Below the pieces are notes generated by a model, which did not search any database, had not been told where the DNA came from, and saw only the letters and a program-made list of their open reading frames with translations. From assembly GCA_963989385.1 (NCBI GenBank), contig OZ022508.1:52739087-52803086 (forward strand): a stretch of DNA of 64,000 nt, read 5' to 3'. Below are positions 20,728 to 31,971 of the stretch, one piece after another. The stretch is from Ctena decussata (lineage: Eukaryota; Mollusca; Bivalvia; Lucinida; Lucinidae). Every line of letters begins with the position of its first letter. Positions within the stretch are counted from its first letter, which is position 1. The position numbers were made by a program, and so were the translations under genes.

Positions 20728-22969
20728 TGTTACGAAATGGATCTAATCGTCCACTATGTCGTCGAGATTATTTTAATCCTTTCAATCAGTAAGGCTACAG
20801 TTTTTAGGGTAACTGTGGTAATAAAACATTTACGGAAATTGTGGCTACGTTATGCATGGGTTGTTTGTGAATACCTCTCGTGGACAGCGTATTGCATGAT
20901 TTTAAGGTGAATACCTGCACGAGTCTTTTGATTGTGGAAAGCGTGTTGCATGATTTTAATGTGAGACGCATAGTATTTATACGCCTATCTTTTAATGAAA
21001 AGTTAGACGTGGCTGTTTAATTCTTGATGGATGTTATATTGTTGTGTGCCCAGATTCTGTGTTAAGACCTAGAAGGGTAAGATTTTATTATATTTATTTA
21101 GAATAGTTTGGCTAAGAATGAAAAATGTGACTTCTGATTGATATGGTATGATTATATGTGTCGACTGATTTGATTTTGTTGGCAGTGATCAGGCTGCGCA
21201 TGTGTCGACCGATTTTGTTAGTAAGCATGCTGCGCATAATATTTGTATATTAGGAAGTTTTGTAAATTTCGGAAATAGTTTATATCACTGATGTTGGTTG
21301 CAATGGTGTGCGTCTATTTGACGTCCAGTGACGTCAATTGCATTCATGTTATTCATGTGACGTCAGTTGCATTCATGTTATTGCGACGTCAGCACTTTTA
21401 TATTAGTTTCACTGGTGTCCAGTGACGTCAATTGCATTCATGTTATTCATGTGACGTCAGTTGCATTCATGTTATTGCGACGTCAGCACTTTTTATATTA
21501 GTTTCACGTATACGTGACCTATAGAAGTAGATTGATTTGTAATGGGACTAATTTATATACTCGTGACGTCAATTGACGCCATAGCATGCACCGCATTAAG
21601 GGTTTTTTCCATAAGTTATAATAGTAACATTTGGTCGTCATGCGCTTGATTTGCCTTCACTAGATGACGTCATATGGTATAACATCATTGGCGTCATGAT
21701 GTCAGATCAAACGTTATGATCCCAAATGTGTTAGAAATGTTTATTCAGCTATTATATTCTATGGCAAATGGTATTACGCTTAGTTAAAAGAAATGAATTA
21801 ATACATATGCGAGTTAGATTTTGGTCAATCAATTTAATGTAAATAAGTCATTGTTTAGATTATTCATGTTTTATGTGGGGTATGTCATGGTAATGCCTGT
21901 TGACGTCAGTATACTTCTTGACAATGTTTGACGTCAGATCCTTCGACGCACATGCGTGGTAGGATCTACGTTTCTTCATTGGCGGAAGTGGTAAGCACAA
22001 TTTTGGCTTTACATCGTGAGCGCGAGTCGTGTCTAGTGACACGGCTGGCGTGTGCACGTTATGCTCGGCATTCGCCGAGGGCGTTGTATGGTATTTCCAA
22101 GACAGGCCCAAGTCTTACGTATTGTTATTATGTAGTTACAATGTATTAAGTGTAAGTTCGTTATTTTTAGGCACATCAAGTCCGGCAGTCAGCTGTTAGG
22201 GCTTAGAGCCACGTCTCACCTGGAGATTCGATAAACGTCTCCAGGTTAATACCAACCCGGGTAGAGGCAGTTACAACGCCGTTTGTGAATGGTTCCTAAG
22301 CAGAGGCGGGAAGCACAAAATGTAGGCGGAAGTGGTTAGCACAGTTTTGCCAGATTCTGTGATAAGATCTGAAGGTCACATCAAGTGTGGGACAGTGTTC
22401 GTCCACTAAGGTGTATTAATATATATATAGACTGGTCCCTGGTACGATCCAGGGAGCGACCAGTATATAATCGTGCACGTGTAATTATAAGTTGGTGTTC
22501 CTCATGGTATATGGACTGGCCCATGACATGATCCAGGGAACGACGAATTGAAGTCTACCAACATAAGGCCTTGTTTTTTTGTATGAGCTCAAACTAACGT
22601 TTTTTGTCCTTTGTGTTTTCCTTTAGTTCATGGCGCTGAGCCGAGTACGGTGTTGACGTCAGACGGTAATCTATTTGCGTATTGTAGTACGCAAATCGAT
22701 TACAGATTTGAAACAAACACCTTACTTGGGCCAGCGACATGAACTGATATGTGTTGTATATTATTGTAATTGTGACAGTTGTAAATTGTATTGTTGTATA
22801 TAGAATTTACATTATATATAAACTTAAAAAATTCTAACGTTGTTAGAGTTTCCTTGTTAGTGTATTACACTAGTAGATAACCCTTTAACCGGAAGTCACC
22901 CTCCGCCGTCCTGGCGACGCATAAGGCTCTACACCCGTGTCGACCGTGTGTAAAACCTTCTGCGTAACA
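20728..22969 (+). repeat. 3' LTR of the Gmr1-like element
   Basis: 2,242 bp, the same ends and content as the 5' LTR. Differences seen by eye: one base inserted (TCGGCATTCGCCGAG against TCGGCTTCGCCGAG), three inserted in GTAGTACGCAAATCG, and two substitutions (CATGATATATGG to CATGGTATATGG, AGACGGCAATC to AGACGGTAATC). The two indels account exactly for the 4 bp length difference. Confidence 0.95.
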
Positions 22970-24339
22970 CGAACTTCACATGTATTCAGAGTTGTTATGG
23001 GCCTTTGAAGTTCTACTGATTTACATTGGGAAGGACAGAAAGTTTCTAAGACGTCATAGACTTGAGTAATTGTTGTACAACTAATGAGGCATTGAGGGAG
23101 TACGAAGCTTAGTTAGCTCTTTCGGATTGTGTTTTTTTTTACAGAATTATGTCACTTGCTTATTAAAAAAGCTTGCCCGCATGCTAGAATGTGCAGTTTC
23201 AATGGATCTTTTTGAAACATATACACATTATTGATATGTAATAGCCTTTAGGTTCTTAATCTATCTTTTCTCTCTAATCATTAAAATTTATTATAATTTA
23301 CACTGTGTTTTGAATAAGCCGACAGGACGTCTCGAGATTGTTCCCCTTTGCAACAATGTCGAAAGTCGAAAAAAATATGAAAATGTATCCATTATTCCTA
23401 CACCTTGAAAAATGCAGGGTTAACATCCTTTTTGACAGCTTTTTTATATTTATTTTTATTGGGATGTTATAATTTGCATAAACCTAATGGCCTTTGATAT
23501 GTTTTTCCTAATATCATAATTAACGTCATTATTACATTAATTAAAAATCCCATTTAGACAACCAGGCGATTTTTATTTGCATAATATAATGAGATTTGCA
23601 TGCTGTGGTTCACCTACTACATGTATTTCAATATTTTTGCAGCTTCATGTGTTAACTTGTTTAACAACGCTGTGATTGATTAATGGGTTTCTTGTGACTT
23701 GACTAAATCACCTCAAATATTAATACAATAACCGTAATCATCACAAATTTATACAGTTTTGTATACTACCCAGCCATTTAAAATAGCAACACTTAAGAAA
23801 GGCCGTTGTGACGTCATATGTCGCTCTTCACATTTTATTCTACACATATACGATTCTACAGCCTCTGCACTTCATAATGCACACTTCATGGTTTATATTC
23901 ATTGTTTGATGGGTAACGTTTATAACAGGCTGAATATCTCAAATTGCTCAATGATGATAAGGTGTCATCAGTCAGATTCTTGAACGGCAATGTCTGGGCT
24001 TCAAGAATCAATTGACAAAAAAACAGCAACAACAACAAAAAACAAAAAAAAAACTTTGAACCCTATTTCCAGGTCCCTTAGAATTTGCTGTATTTCAGTC
24101 GGACTAGTCTATATTTTACATACATCATACTTCACACACTTCGTATTTCGAGTCACACTTTATATCAACTTTTGACTCCTCACTTCATACTCTCCACTTC
24201 TGTCTTCCAACTTCACAGTTCGCGTTTCAAAACTAATCGTTTTAGTTTTCGCATCGTTTCGACAAGTCAGAAAATTTCGTTCACCCAACCATGGAATCGT
24301 CAAAATTGATACGCACACTTTATTAGTAAAGGTATCGGA
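22970..24339. other. Non-coding stretch after the LTR element
   Basis: It starts with CGAAC, the candidate target duplication. No gene is visible. Around 24080-24230 and again at 24640-24740, short ACTTC/GAAGT words recur, suggesting a very decayed repeat. An A-rich tract lies near 24020-24055. Confidence 0.4.
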
Positions 24340-24451
24340 AAGATCATGAAGTTCCTGAAAATGTGACTGGAAAGAATGGAAGACGCAGGGGAGGAATATA
24401 GACAAATTGATTTAGTGGCATTACCTATCGTTTGTCATTTGCAGGACTTAC
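24340..24451. mobile_element. Truncated relative of the mariner-type element
   Basis: AAGATCATGAAGTTCCTGAA, the purine-rich GGAAAGAATGGAAGA and the terminal TTTGCAGGACTTACTGG run parallel to 7764-7885 in the TA-flanked element. The terminal repeat is cut where foldback family 2 begins at 24453. Similarity is moderate and judged by eye. Confidence 0.4.
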
Positions 24452-24452
24452 T

Positions 24453-24613
24453 GGCCCCGAGGTTATAAAACGTTTTTTCATGCTAAACTCAGCTGAGCAT
24501 GAAATTTTACCTGCTAATAAATAGTAAATTGCTGATAAGTACAGTTGTCTTCTTGCTCAGTTTAAAATGAGTATGTAATTTTCTCTGCTTATTAATATGA
24601 AAATGCCAACATT
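24453..24613. repeat. Half-copy of foldback family 2
   Basis: It matches 3345-3505 closely (GGCCCCGAGGTTATAAAAC, CTCAGCTGAGCATGAAATTT, ATATGAAAATGCCAACAT). It stops near the axis of symmetry, so the right arm is lost. Confidence 0.8.
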
Positions 24614-26189
24614 ATAACTCAGTGAAAGCCATAAAGAGTAAACCCTGAAGTGCTGACTAACGTATGTAATGTGAAGTATATATATACGAGCTGTGCATTG
24701 AGAAGTGTGAAATGTAAAGTCAGATGAGAGAAACCGTTAAGTATGAAGTCACCACCTGTTTTTCGCATCAGAAATTGTCTAGTTAGAGGTCTAGAGCATG
24801 AGCGTGAATACTTGGCGCTCAACGTAATGAAGCAGGACTCAGGGTATGATAATAATAATAATAATAATGATAAACGCTATAATAAAAAGAAAAGTAATGA
24901 TAACAGTCATAACACTTATAAGATTTTTTAGAGCATATTCGAAGGTGTTCGCATGATATTGCCAATAGGACAAAATACAATCACGTAAAATAGTTGCAAT
25001 CAAGGGCGGGCTCCGATGAGAGTTCTGAGTGAGTCCATTCTTTTCGTCTATCAGGGATAGATAAGCCATGGCCCCTAGTGGAACCGCCTCACCGAAGTGG
25101 AACGTCCGGACACACGTTGCAATAATAAGAAATTGAGTAAGGAAATAAAAAATTTATGTCGAAGTCACGGCATCCAGACCCACCCTTGTGTGCAGCTATG
25201 AACGAGACAGAACAGAAAAAGAATGAAAACAAATAAATAAATAGATAAACAAATATAAATATATAAAAAGGAGAAGGAAAGAAAAGGAAGACTCCACGGG
25301 GGACGCCGGGTGAGGGTCTTACCGAGTAACCCAGACATGCTAAGCTGGATGGCTCGGTTGGTTTGTGTTGTCATGTTGCACACAGCATCATATCTTTTTT
25401 TCTTATTTATTGTATTACATTTCTTTTTCATTGATATTGCTCAATTAAACATTATTTATAGTAGTTGACATACCAAATCACTCATTATATATATGCTATA
25501 ACATAATTGTCAAACGGGATACAGATTTATATAAGTCGTTTGACTTTCTTTTGGATCCTTTTTGTATATTCTTCTGTATATGTCTTGTCATGTGTATTGT
25601 ATTTATATTGTCAGTTTATACAAATAAATAATAATGTTTATACTAACACTTATAATGATAATAATAATGGTAATATAATAATGATAATAATCAAAATAAT
25701 AAAATCAAAACGAACTAAATATTGAAAAAGAAGAACCAACTTTAGACAGCTTGTATTATTCACAACAACGATAGATTAATTTTCTTGACAATTCATAGCG
25801 TGATAAGGTCGCTGAAAAGCAAAATACTGAGAATGAACTGTAAATTGTTTAGCATTAAGAGTGTCATTTCAGCAACAACTATTTTACAAACTGCCGGATA
25901 CTTGTACATTTCTCATTATTTATTGAATAGTGACATAACAACCAGAACACGAAAAATTTAGGTGACAAATGCATTTCAAATCCAATTTGATGCATCCTGC
26001 AAAACTTTCATCAGCTGTGAAAGAAATAAAACTCGGCAGTAAGTACAACCTACTTAATACCTCACCCGCATACTGAGCGATAAACAGCCTTACTGAGGTA
26101 AATCTGAAAAGTGTTAAAATGATGAAATAATGAGTTGAATTCACAAAGTATGCACTTCAAAAATTATTTTTAAGGTTCAGTCGTCTGAT
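24614..26189. other. AT-rich non-coding stretch with simple repeats
   Basis: No gene. (AAT)n-like tracts lie at about 24847-24870 and 25665-25700, and A/T-rich imperfect repeats at 25225-25270 (AAATAAATAAATAGATAAAC). The region around 25290-25380 (GGGGGACGCCGGGTGAGGGT) is GC-richer but unidentified. Confidence 0.4.
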
Positions 26190-26199
26190 ATGTGGTTAA

Positions 26200-27177
26200 T
26201 TTCTAAACCAAGTGAGTTTGTAAAAAAATCAATAAATAAAAAAAATCAGCATTTAACTTCTTCATGCACATCTTCAATACGTCTCCAGCAAATCTGCAAG
26301 GTATTAAAAAATCCAATGGAAAGTTTGAAAGGAGTTGAGCACTATCAGGAATTATTTGATATGTGCAGTGGTTGGAAAATGACCAAGTTCGAAAGCCTGT
26401 CAGGTTTGCACATTAGTTTTAAGCATTAAACTTCTTCATGCACATCTTCAATATGTCTGTAACATATCTGCAAAGTATTGAGAAAGGATCCAGTGAAAAT
26501 TTTACAAAAATCGATTTCACATAGTATGCATTATCAAACATCATTTAATATGCGCAGTAGTAAAAAAAGCCAAAAAAAACAACCCAAAATAAGTTCAATT
26601 TGTGAAAAAATGCATATATTAACTTCTTTATGCACATCTTCAGTTTTTCCTTTGTCATATCTGCAAAGTTTTGAAAATATCCAATGAAAACTCTGAGCAA
26701 AGTTGATTTCACAAACTATCCACAATCAAACATTTTCAATATGTGTAGTGGTTGAAAAATGACTTAGTTCAAAAGCCTGTCAAGTTTGCCAAAAATGATT
26801 TTTCTTCAGCATCAATCTTCTTCATGAATATCGTCAATATGTCTGTAACATATTCACGAAGTATTGAAATGACCACTGAAAACTCTAAGAGAAGTTGATT
26901 TCACAAAGTGTGCTCTATCAAACATAATTTAATACATGCAGTGGTCGAAAAAATATGAATGCCAAACCCTTCAATTTGGCATACTTTTTTCAGCATTAAC
27001 TTCCTCATATATATTTCCAATATGTCCGTAACAAATCTGCAAAGTGTTAAAAAGGTCCAGTGAAAGCTCTACGAGGTGTTGATTTCACTCCTAATCATTA
27101 TTGAATATGTGCAGAGGTCGGAAGAGGGCTGAGTTCAAAACCCCGTAAAATTTCAAAAAAAAAAAAAGAAAGAAAGG
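26200..27177. repeat. Diverged satellite array, left part
   Basis: Units of roughly 180-210 bp recur, each with CTTCTTCATGCACATCTTCA, ATATGTCTGTAACATATCTG, CAAAGTATTGAAAAGGTCCA, TTGATTTCACAAAGTATGC and AATATGTGCAGTGGTCGGAA in that order. About five units are visible before the solo LTR. Open frames are incidental. Confidence 0.8.
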
Positions 27178-27182
27178 CCAGG

Positions 27183-28571
27183 TGTTACACAGAAAACTCT
27201 ACACCGGAGCTTTATGTGTCGCCAAGACGGCGGAGGGTGACTTCCGGTTAATGGCTTTATCGACCAATGTACAACATCTACAATGAAACTATAACAAAGT
27301 TAGAATTTTGTAAATTTATGTATGATAATGTAAGTTCTATATACATGTACAAACAATACAATTTACAACTGACGCATATACAATGATATACAACACATGT
27401 CAGTTCATGTCGCTGCCCCAAGTGTGATGTTCTCAAATCTGTATTCGACTTGCGTACAATTACGCAAGCCAATCACAGACTGACGTTAACACCGTACTCG
27501 GCTCAGCGCCATGAACTGAAAAAACACAAAAGAACAAAAAACATCAAATGAACCCCCACACTCTAAAATAAATAAGGTCTTTCAACACTTTGCTGGCTCC
27601 TACAAATCGGTCTCTCTCTGTACACCATCAGGGACCAGTCTCTGTTAAATATGTACTAACACCTAACTGTGTCTCACAATTTGTCCCAAGGGAAGAATTC
27701 TGTTGAATTCTACAAATTCAAAACAATTTTATGCCGCGGCGGTTGTCTTCACAGCATCGAACCCACACTATCGCTCTGATGTAGCCCGCCTCTGCTAGGC
27801 CTCTCACATCGGACGTGTTGTTTGATCGAGAACCCGGGTAGGTATAAACCTGGAGATATGTACTTCCAGGTAAAGTAGTACCTAAAGCGGTGTTTCTCCA
27901 GGTGAGGAGTGGCTCACAGTCCCAACAATTGACTGTCGGACTTGAAGTGCCTTTTAGACTGATTTTCTAAAGCTAGGCACACAGATATTCCGTCATAATC
28001 ATGTTTTAGCGACTCCTAAGCTGACGTTTGAAATCGAAAGTATTTATACAGGTCTTCGGCTTATGGGCTATTCACAACTAGCTCGAGAAAATTGAACGTC
28101 ATGAGATACGACAAAATTTTAGGTCAAGTATAGTAAATGCTTATAATAAATATACCGAATACTGGTATATTCTTAATTTCTAAAACGGGTAAAACATGTG
28201 AACTTTGTCAATTTATGTCCTGCGCCCACAAAAACTATATTGAACAACTCAGGAACAAAAACTGAGTCTAAACGAATGTTAGACTGCGCAAAAAAGACAT
28301 TCCTCAAACAAAATGTTTCACCCACAAGTAGCCAAAGCCAACACTCAGCTTATGTGAACATACTGTATTAACAAAAGGAACTTCGTAAACAAATCTGATC
28401 TCATAAATAGTCCGAGCAGAAAATAAGCCACGATTTCCGTAAGTATTTTATTACCACATTTACCTTAAATACTGATGTATTACTGACTGACGTAAAAACC
28501 ACGTCAGGCAGACCTAAGGTTAAAAAAGAATTTAGACTTAAAACACCTGCGATGCGATCCATTTCGTAACA
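27183..28571 (-). mobile_element. Solo LTR of a related Gmr1-like subfamily, reverse orientation
   Basis: Read on the minus strand it starts TGTTACGAAATGGATCGCAT and ends TGTGTAACA, matching both ends of the 13.85-22.97 kb LTRs. It shares GGTAATAAAA near the start, TTCATGGCGCTGAGCCGAGT and GGAAGTCACCCTCCGCCGTC. At 1,389 bp it is about 850 bp shorter and has no TGACGTCA site. The flanks are a perfect 5 bp target duplication, CCAGG (27178-27182 and 28572-28576), showing that this superfamily makes 5 bp duplications. No internal coding region remains, as expected after LTR-LTR recombination. Confidence 0.9.
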
Positions 28572-28576
28572 CCAGG

Positions 28577-28993
28577 ATCAAACTTCTTTATGAACGGCAT
28601 TAATAATTGTAACACATCTGCAAAGTATTAAAAAAGGTCCAATGAAAACTCTACGAGAAGTTGATTTCACAAAGTTTGTACTATCAATCATTATTGAATA
28701 TGTGCAGAGGTCGCAAAAGAGCTAAGTTCCACATCTTGTAAAATTGTCAAAAAAGAAAAGAAAAGAAAGAAAAGAAAGAAGAACAGCATCAGACTCCTTT
28801 ATGAACATCTTTAATATAATTGTAACGTACGAGAATCTGCAAAGTATTGAAAAGGTCCAATGAAAACTCTACGAGAAGTTGATTTCACAAAGTATGCAGT
28901 ATTATTGAATATGTGCATAGGTCGGAAAAGGATTAAGTGCAAAACCCTCTAAAACTGTCAAAATAACCAAAAAAAAAATAAATCAATAAAACG

Positions 28994-29024
<31 letters not shown>

Positions 29025-29610
29025 AAGAAAGGAAAAAAGGGTCAGCAACAAACTTCTTTATGAACATCTTTAATGTAATCGTAACAAATCTGCAAAGTAT
29101 TGAAAAGGTCCAATAAAAACTCTACGAGAGGTTGATTTCACAAAGTATGCCCTATTGACCATTACTGAAACTGTGTAAAGGTCGGAAAATGGCTGAGTTC
29201 AAAACCCCAAATATTGGTCCAAATATACCTTTTTTCAGCATCACACTTCTTCATGCACATTTTCAACATTTTGTAACATATCTGCAAAGTATTGAAAGGA
29301 TCCACTGAAAGCTCTAAGTAATTTTTTAATAAAATGTCGACTATTAGTCGTACTACAAACATATTATTATAAAAATTACTTTTGCTATACTAACCCTTCA
29401 GTCCCTTTTTTTTACCACACCTGCCATATCTTATGGTCATGGTTTGGACTAAATTTGATCAACATATGACAAATTCTATCAAAGCTTTGTAGCAAAGAAC
29501 TCAAATGTTGACGGAAGGACGGAAAGACGGATTTTAAACTATTGAAAAGATCCACTGAAACTCTGAGAGGAGTTGATTTCAGAAAGCGTATGCTATTGGT
29601 CAAACTACAA
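28577..29610. repeat. Diverged satellite array, right part
   Basis: Continues the 26.2-27.2 kb array after the solo LTR: ATCAAACTTCTTTATGAAC, CAAAGTATTGAAAAGGTCC and CTACGAGAAGTTGATTTCAC recur at about 28577, 28790, 29048 and 29240. Within it lie a poly-A run at 28994-29022 and AAAGAAAG tracts. Another remnant unit appears at about 29840-30000. Confidence 0.75.
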
Positions 29611-31150
29611 ACATGATATATGTAAGAATTACAAAATGGCTTTTCTCTTTTTATATTGACCCTTCAGAACTTATTTTCCTACCACACCTGCACTATCTCA
29701 TGGGTATGGTGTGAGGTGAAATTGATCAACATATGACAAAAACTATCAAGATGGATGGATGGATGATTTGCGTTTTTACGTCCTTTTCAACAGTATTCTA
29801 GTCATATCAGGACGATGGGTGGGTGATAATGAAAGGCTGAGAAGCTGATTTCACAAAGTATGCAGTTACCGAATACGTGCAGAGGCTGAAAAATGGCTTA
29901 ATTCAAAATCCTGTAAATTTGTCAAAAACTATTGTTTCAGCATCAAACTTCGTGCACATCTTCAACATGTCTGTAACATATTTGCAAAGTACTGAAAGAA
30001 TAATACCAATCTTCTACCTTAATATATTGTTTAGCATATTTACGTGCGTCGTGACTATTACTGTTATTGTTGCTAATACAATATGATTTTGCAGAACTTT
30101 CATCTCTTTGTGGAGCTATGCATAATATTAATATTGTCTGTTCCCAGCCCTCACTATATAATAATACATATTTACCTAAACATGGTGATATTAAAACAAA
30201 GAGTACTAATATCCCGCGGGCCATCATATCTGATTCCGATCCTTCCTATCGAAACGTTAACGTGAGTTGCTTCAGAAGTACTGACGTTACGTCAATGGCT
30301 CAGCGTGTTTATAAGGACGCGTATCAATGAGCTTTTACTATAGGAGTTAATGAGTGAAGTCACGTGAAAACGTACTGACGCTTTGCGGAAGCAGTAGCGA
30401 TATGATCAGACTGCGTACAATACAAGCTGACCTGACGCTTCTCTCTTCCTATCAAAAACTTAAAAGTCCTGAGTATATGAAGACTCAGACGAAAAACATC
30501 TAATTTCAGTATTTGATATGCGCGTGCATGGCGTAAGTCCCTTTTACGCCACCGCCTTAATATATGTATGAACTTTATATTATTTCCGCTTTTGTTATGA
30601 AGTTAAAAATATCATAACACTTCATTTTCCCATGCTGGAAAATATTACTAACCCTAATTTATTTTCATTCATGAAGGCTGACGTATATATTTGAGTGATG
30701 AACTAATTCAGAAAACAGTAATTGCTCCACAAATGAAAATACCGTACATGAGCAACCAACCAATCCAAATTAAGACTGTTTCAAATACTGGTAACTGGCT
30801 CAAATACTCCATGAAAAGCTTTTAAAAAAAATCATAGTTTTCTTTCGCTCTACATCGGTCAATGTTGATTTTTTCATGAAAGGGTTCCCTTGAAGCAGGA
30901 AGCCTGAAATGGTATAGTTATAACCATGAGTTGCATTGATCATGATCATGTGAGAGACTATGTAATGGATTTCACGGTTTTTATTATATTTATTCATTTT
31001 CTTATTTAATTTTTCCTCGATAAATATACCTATGCTACTTTTCATTTCAAAGTTTTCTCTTAAACTAAGGAAGCCAGATATAGCTTCCATGAATTAACAT
31101 CTATAACCTTCTGTATCGTGTGAGTAACAATGTTTTCTCTCGGCTTATTT
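29611..31150. other. Non-coding stretch, no gene seen
   Basis: It contains a (GATG)n tract near 29751-29766 and a remnant satellite unit near 29840-30000. The short overlapping open frames on both strands at 29.9-30.3 kb lack any recognisable domain. Confidence 0.4.
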
Positions 31151-31154
31151 TTAT

Positions 31155-31925
31155 TCCCCGCAGAAAGCGGAGGGGTATAATTTTCTCCATGCCCGTCCTT
31201 CCGTCTGGAGACATAACTAAGTAACCAATGAACGGAATTCGATGATACTTAAAAAAATATATATCACCATAATGTTCTGACGCACGTCAAGTTTTCTGAG
31301 AATACGATTTGAAATGTATGAGTTATTGCCCTTGAATTGATATTGAGCAATATTTAAAAAAACAATGAAAATAGTTTCATGAAACTTATGATAAATTTGT
31401 ACGAATATTGCACTGATTTGCATATAAAATTTGGTTAGATTGGTTTCAATAGTGCATTAGTTATCGCCCTTGAATTGGTGTAAAAATTACAAATTAAGCC
31501 ATAACTAGGTAACCTACGAACAGAATTTCATAAAACTTACAATAAGTTTGTATCACATTAACTGGGGTTAGTATAGTAAGTTTTGTCAGACTATCTTCAG
31601 CAGTTCATGAGTTATTGCCCTTAAAGCAGTGTGAAACATACCATTTGAGCTATAAGTTACGAATGACCAGAATTTCATGAAACTGAAATTAATTGAGTAA
31701 CACTTATAATGGTGATGTACATCTAGATTTGTCGGAATGACATCTTTAGTGCAAGAAACAGTATCCTTAAACTGAATTGATTTAAAATCTGCGATTTGAC
31801 CATAGCTTCATGAAACTGAATGTAAAGATATATATCGCCATATTGCATTGATGCACATGCAGGTTTATCAGAATAGGTTTACTAATGCATGAGTTAAGCC
31901 CTTGAATTAAAGTCTGCACGTTTAG
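31155..31925. repeat. Degenerate tandem repeat array (GTTATTGCCCTT units)
   Basis: It begins CCCCGCAGAAAGCGGAGGGG and CCATGCCCGTCCTTCCGTC. About four or five diverged units of roughly 150 bp follow, each with CATAACTAAGTAACC or a variant, GAATTTCATGAAACTTA and ATGAGTTATTGCCCTTGAAT. The layout resembles the next array (31972-33650). Confidence 0.65.
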
Positions 31926-31971
31926 TCGTTACTGAATAACTAGTCGAGGAATCTGATACGAACAGCAGCTT

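Larger units (their letters stand above)
13851..22969 (+). mobile_element. LTR retrotransposon, Ty3/Gypsy Gmr1-like, lacking reverse transcriptase
   Basis: A complete 9.1 kb element: 5' LTR, primer-binding site, about 0.94 kb leader, one long frame (Gag, protease, integrase), a TAG stop with the same frame continuing, a purine-rich tract and the 3' LTR. The ends are TGTTACG and CGTAACA. Protease runs straight into integrase with no RT or RNase H between them, and none follows. Gmr1-like elements are known for protease-integrase-RT order and for a capsid related to the vertebrate SCAN domain, and the capsid here has that look. I therefore infer a Gmr1-like element whose downstream RT-RNase H was lost. 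By eye the LTRs differ by only two substitutions and two indels, so insertion was recent. Flanks CAAAC and CGAAC match at four of five bases. Confidence 0.9.
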
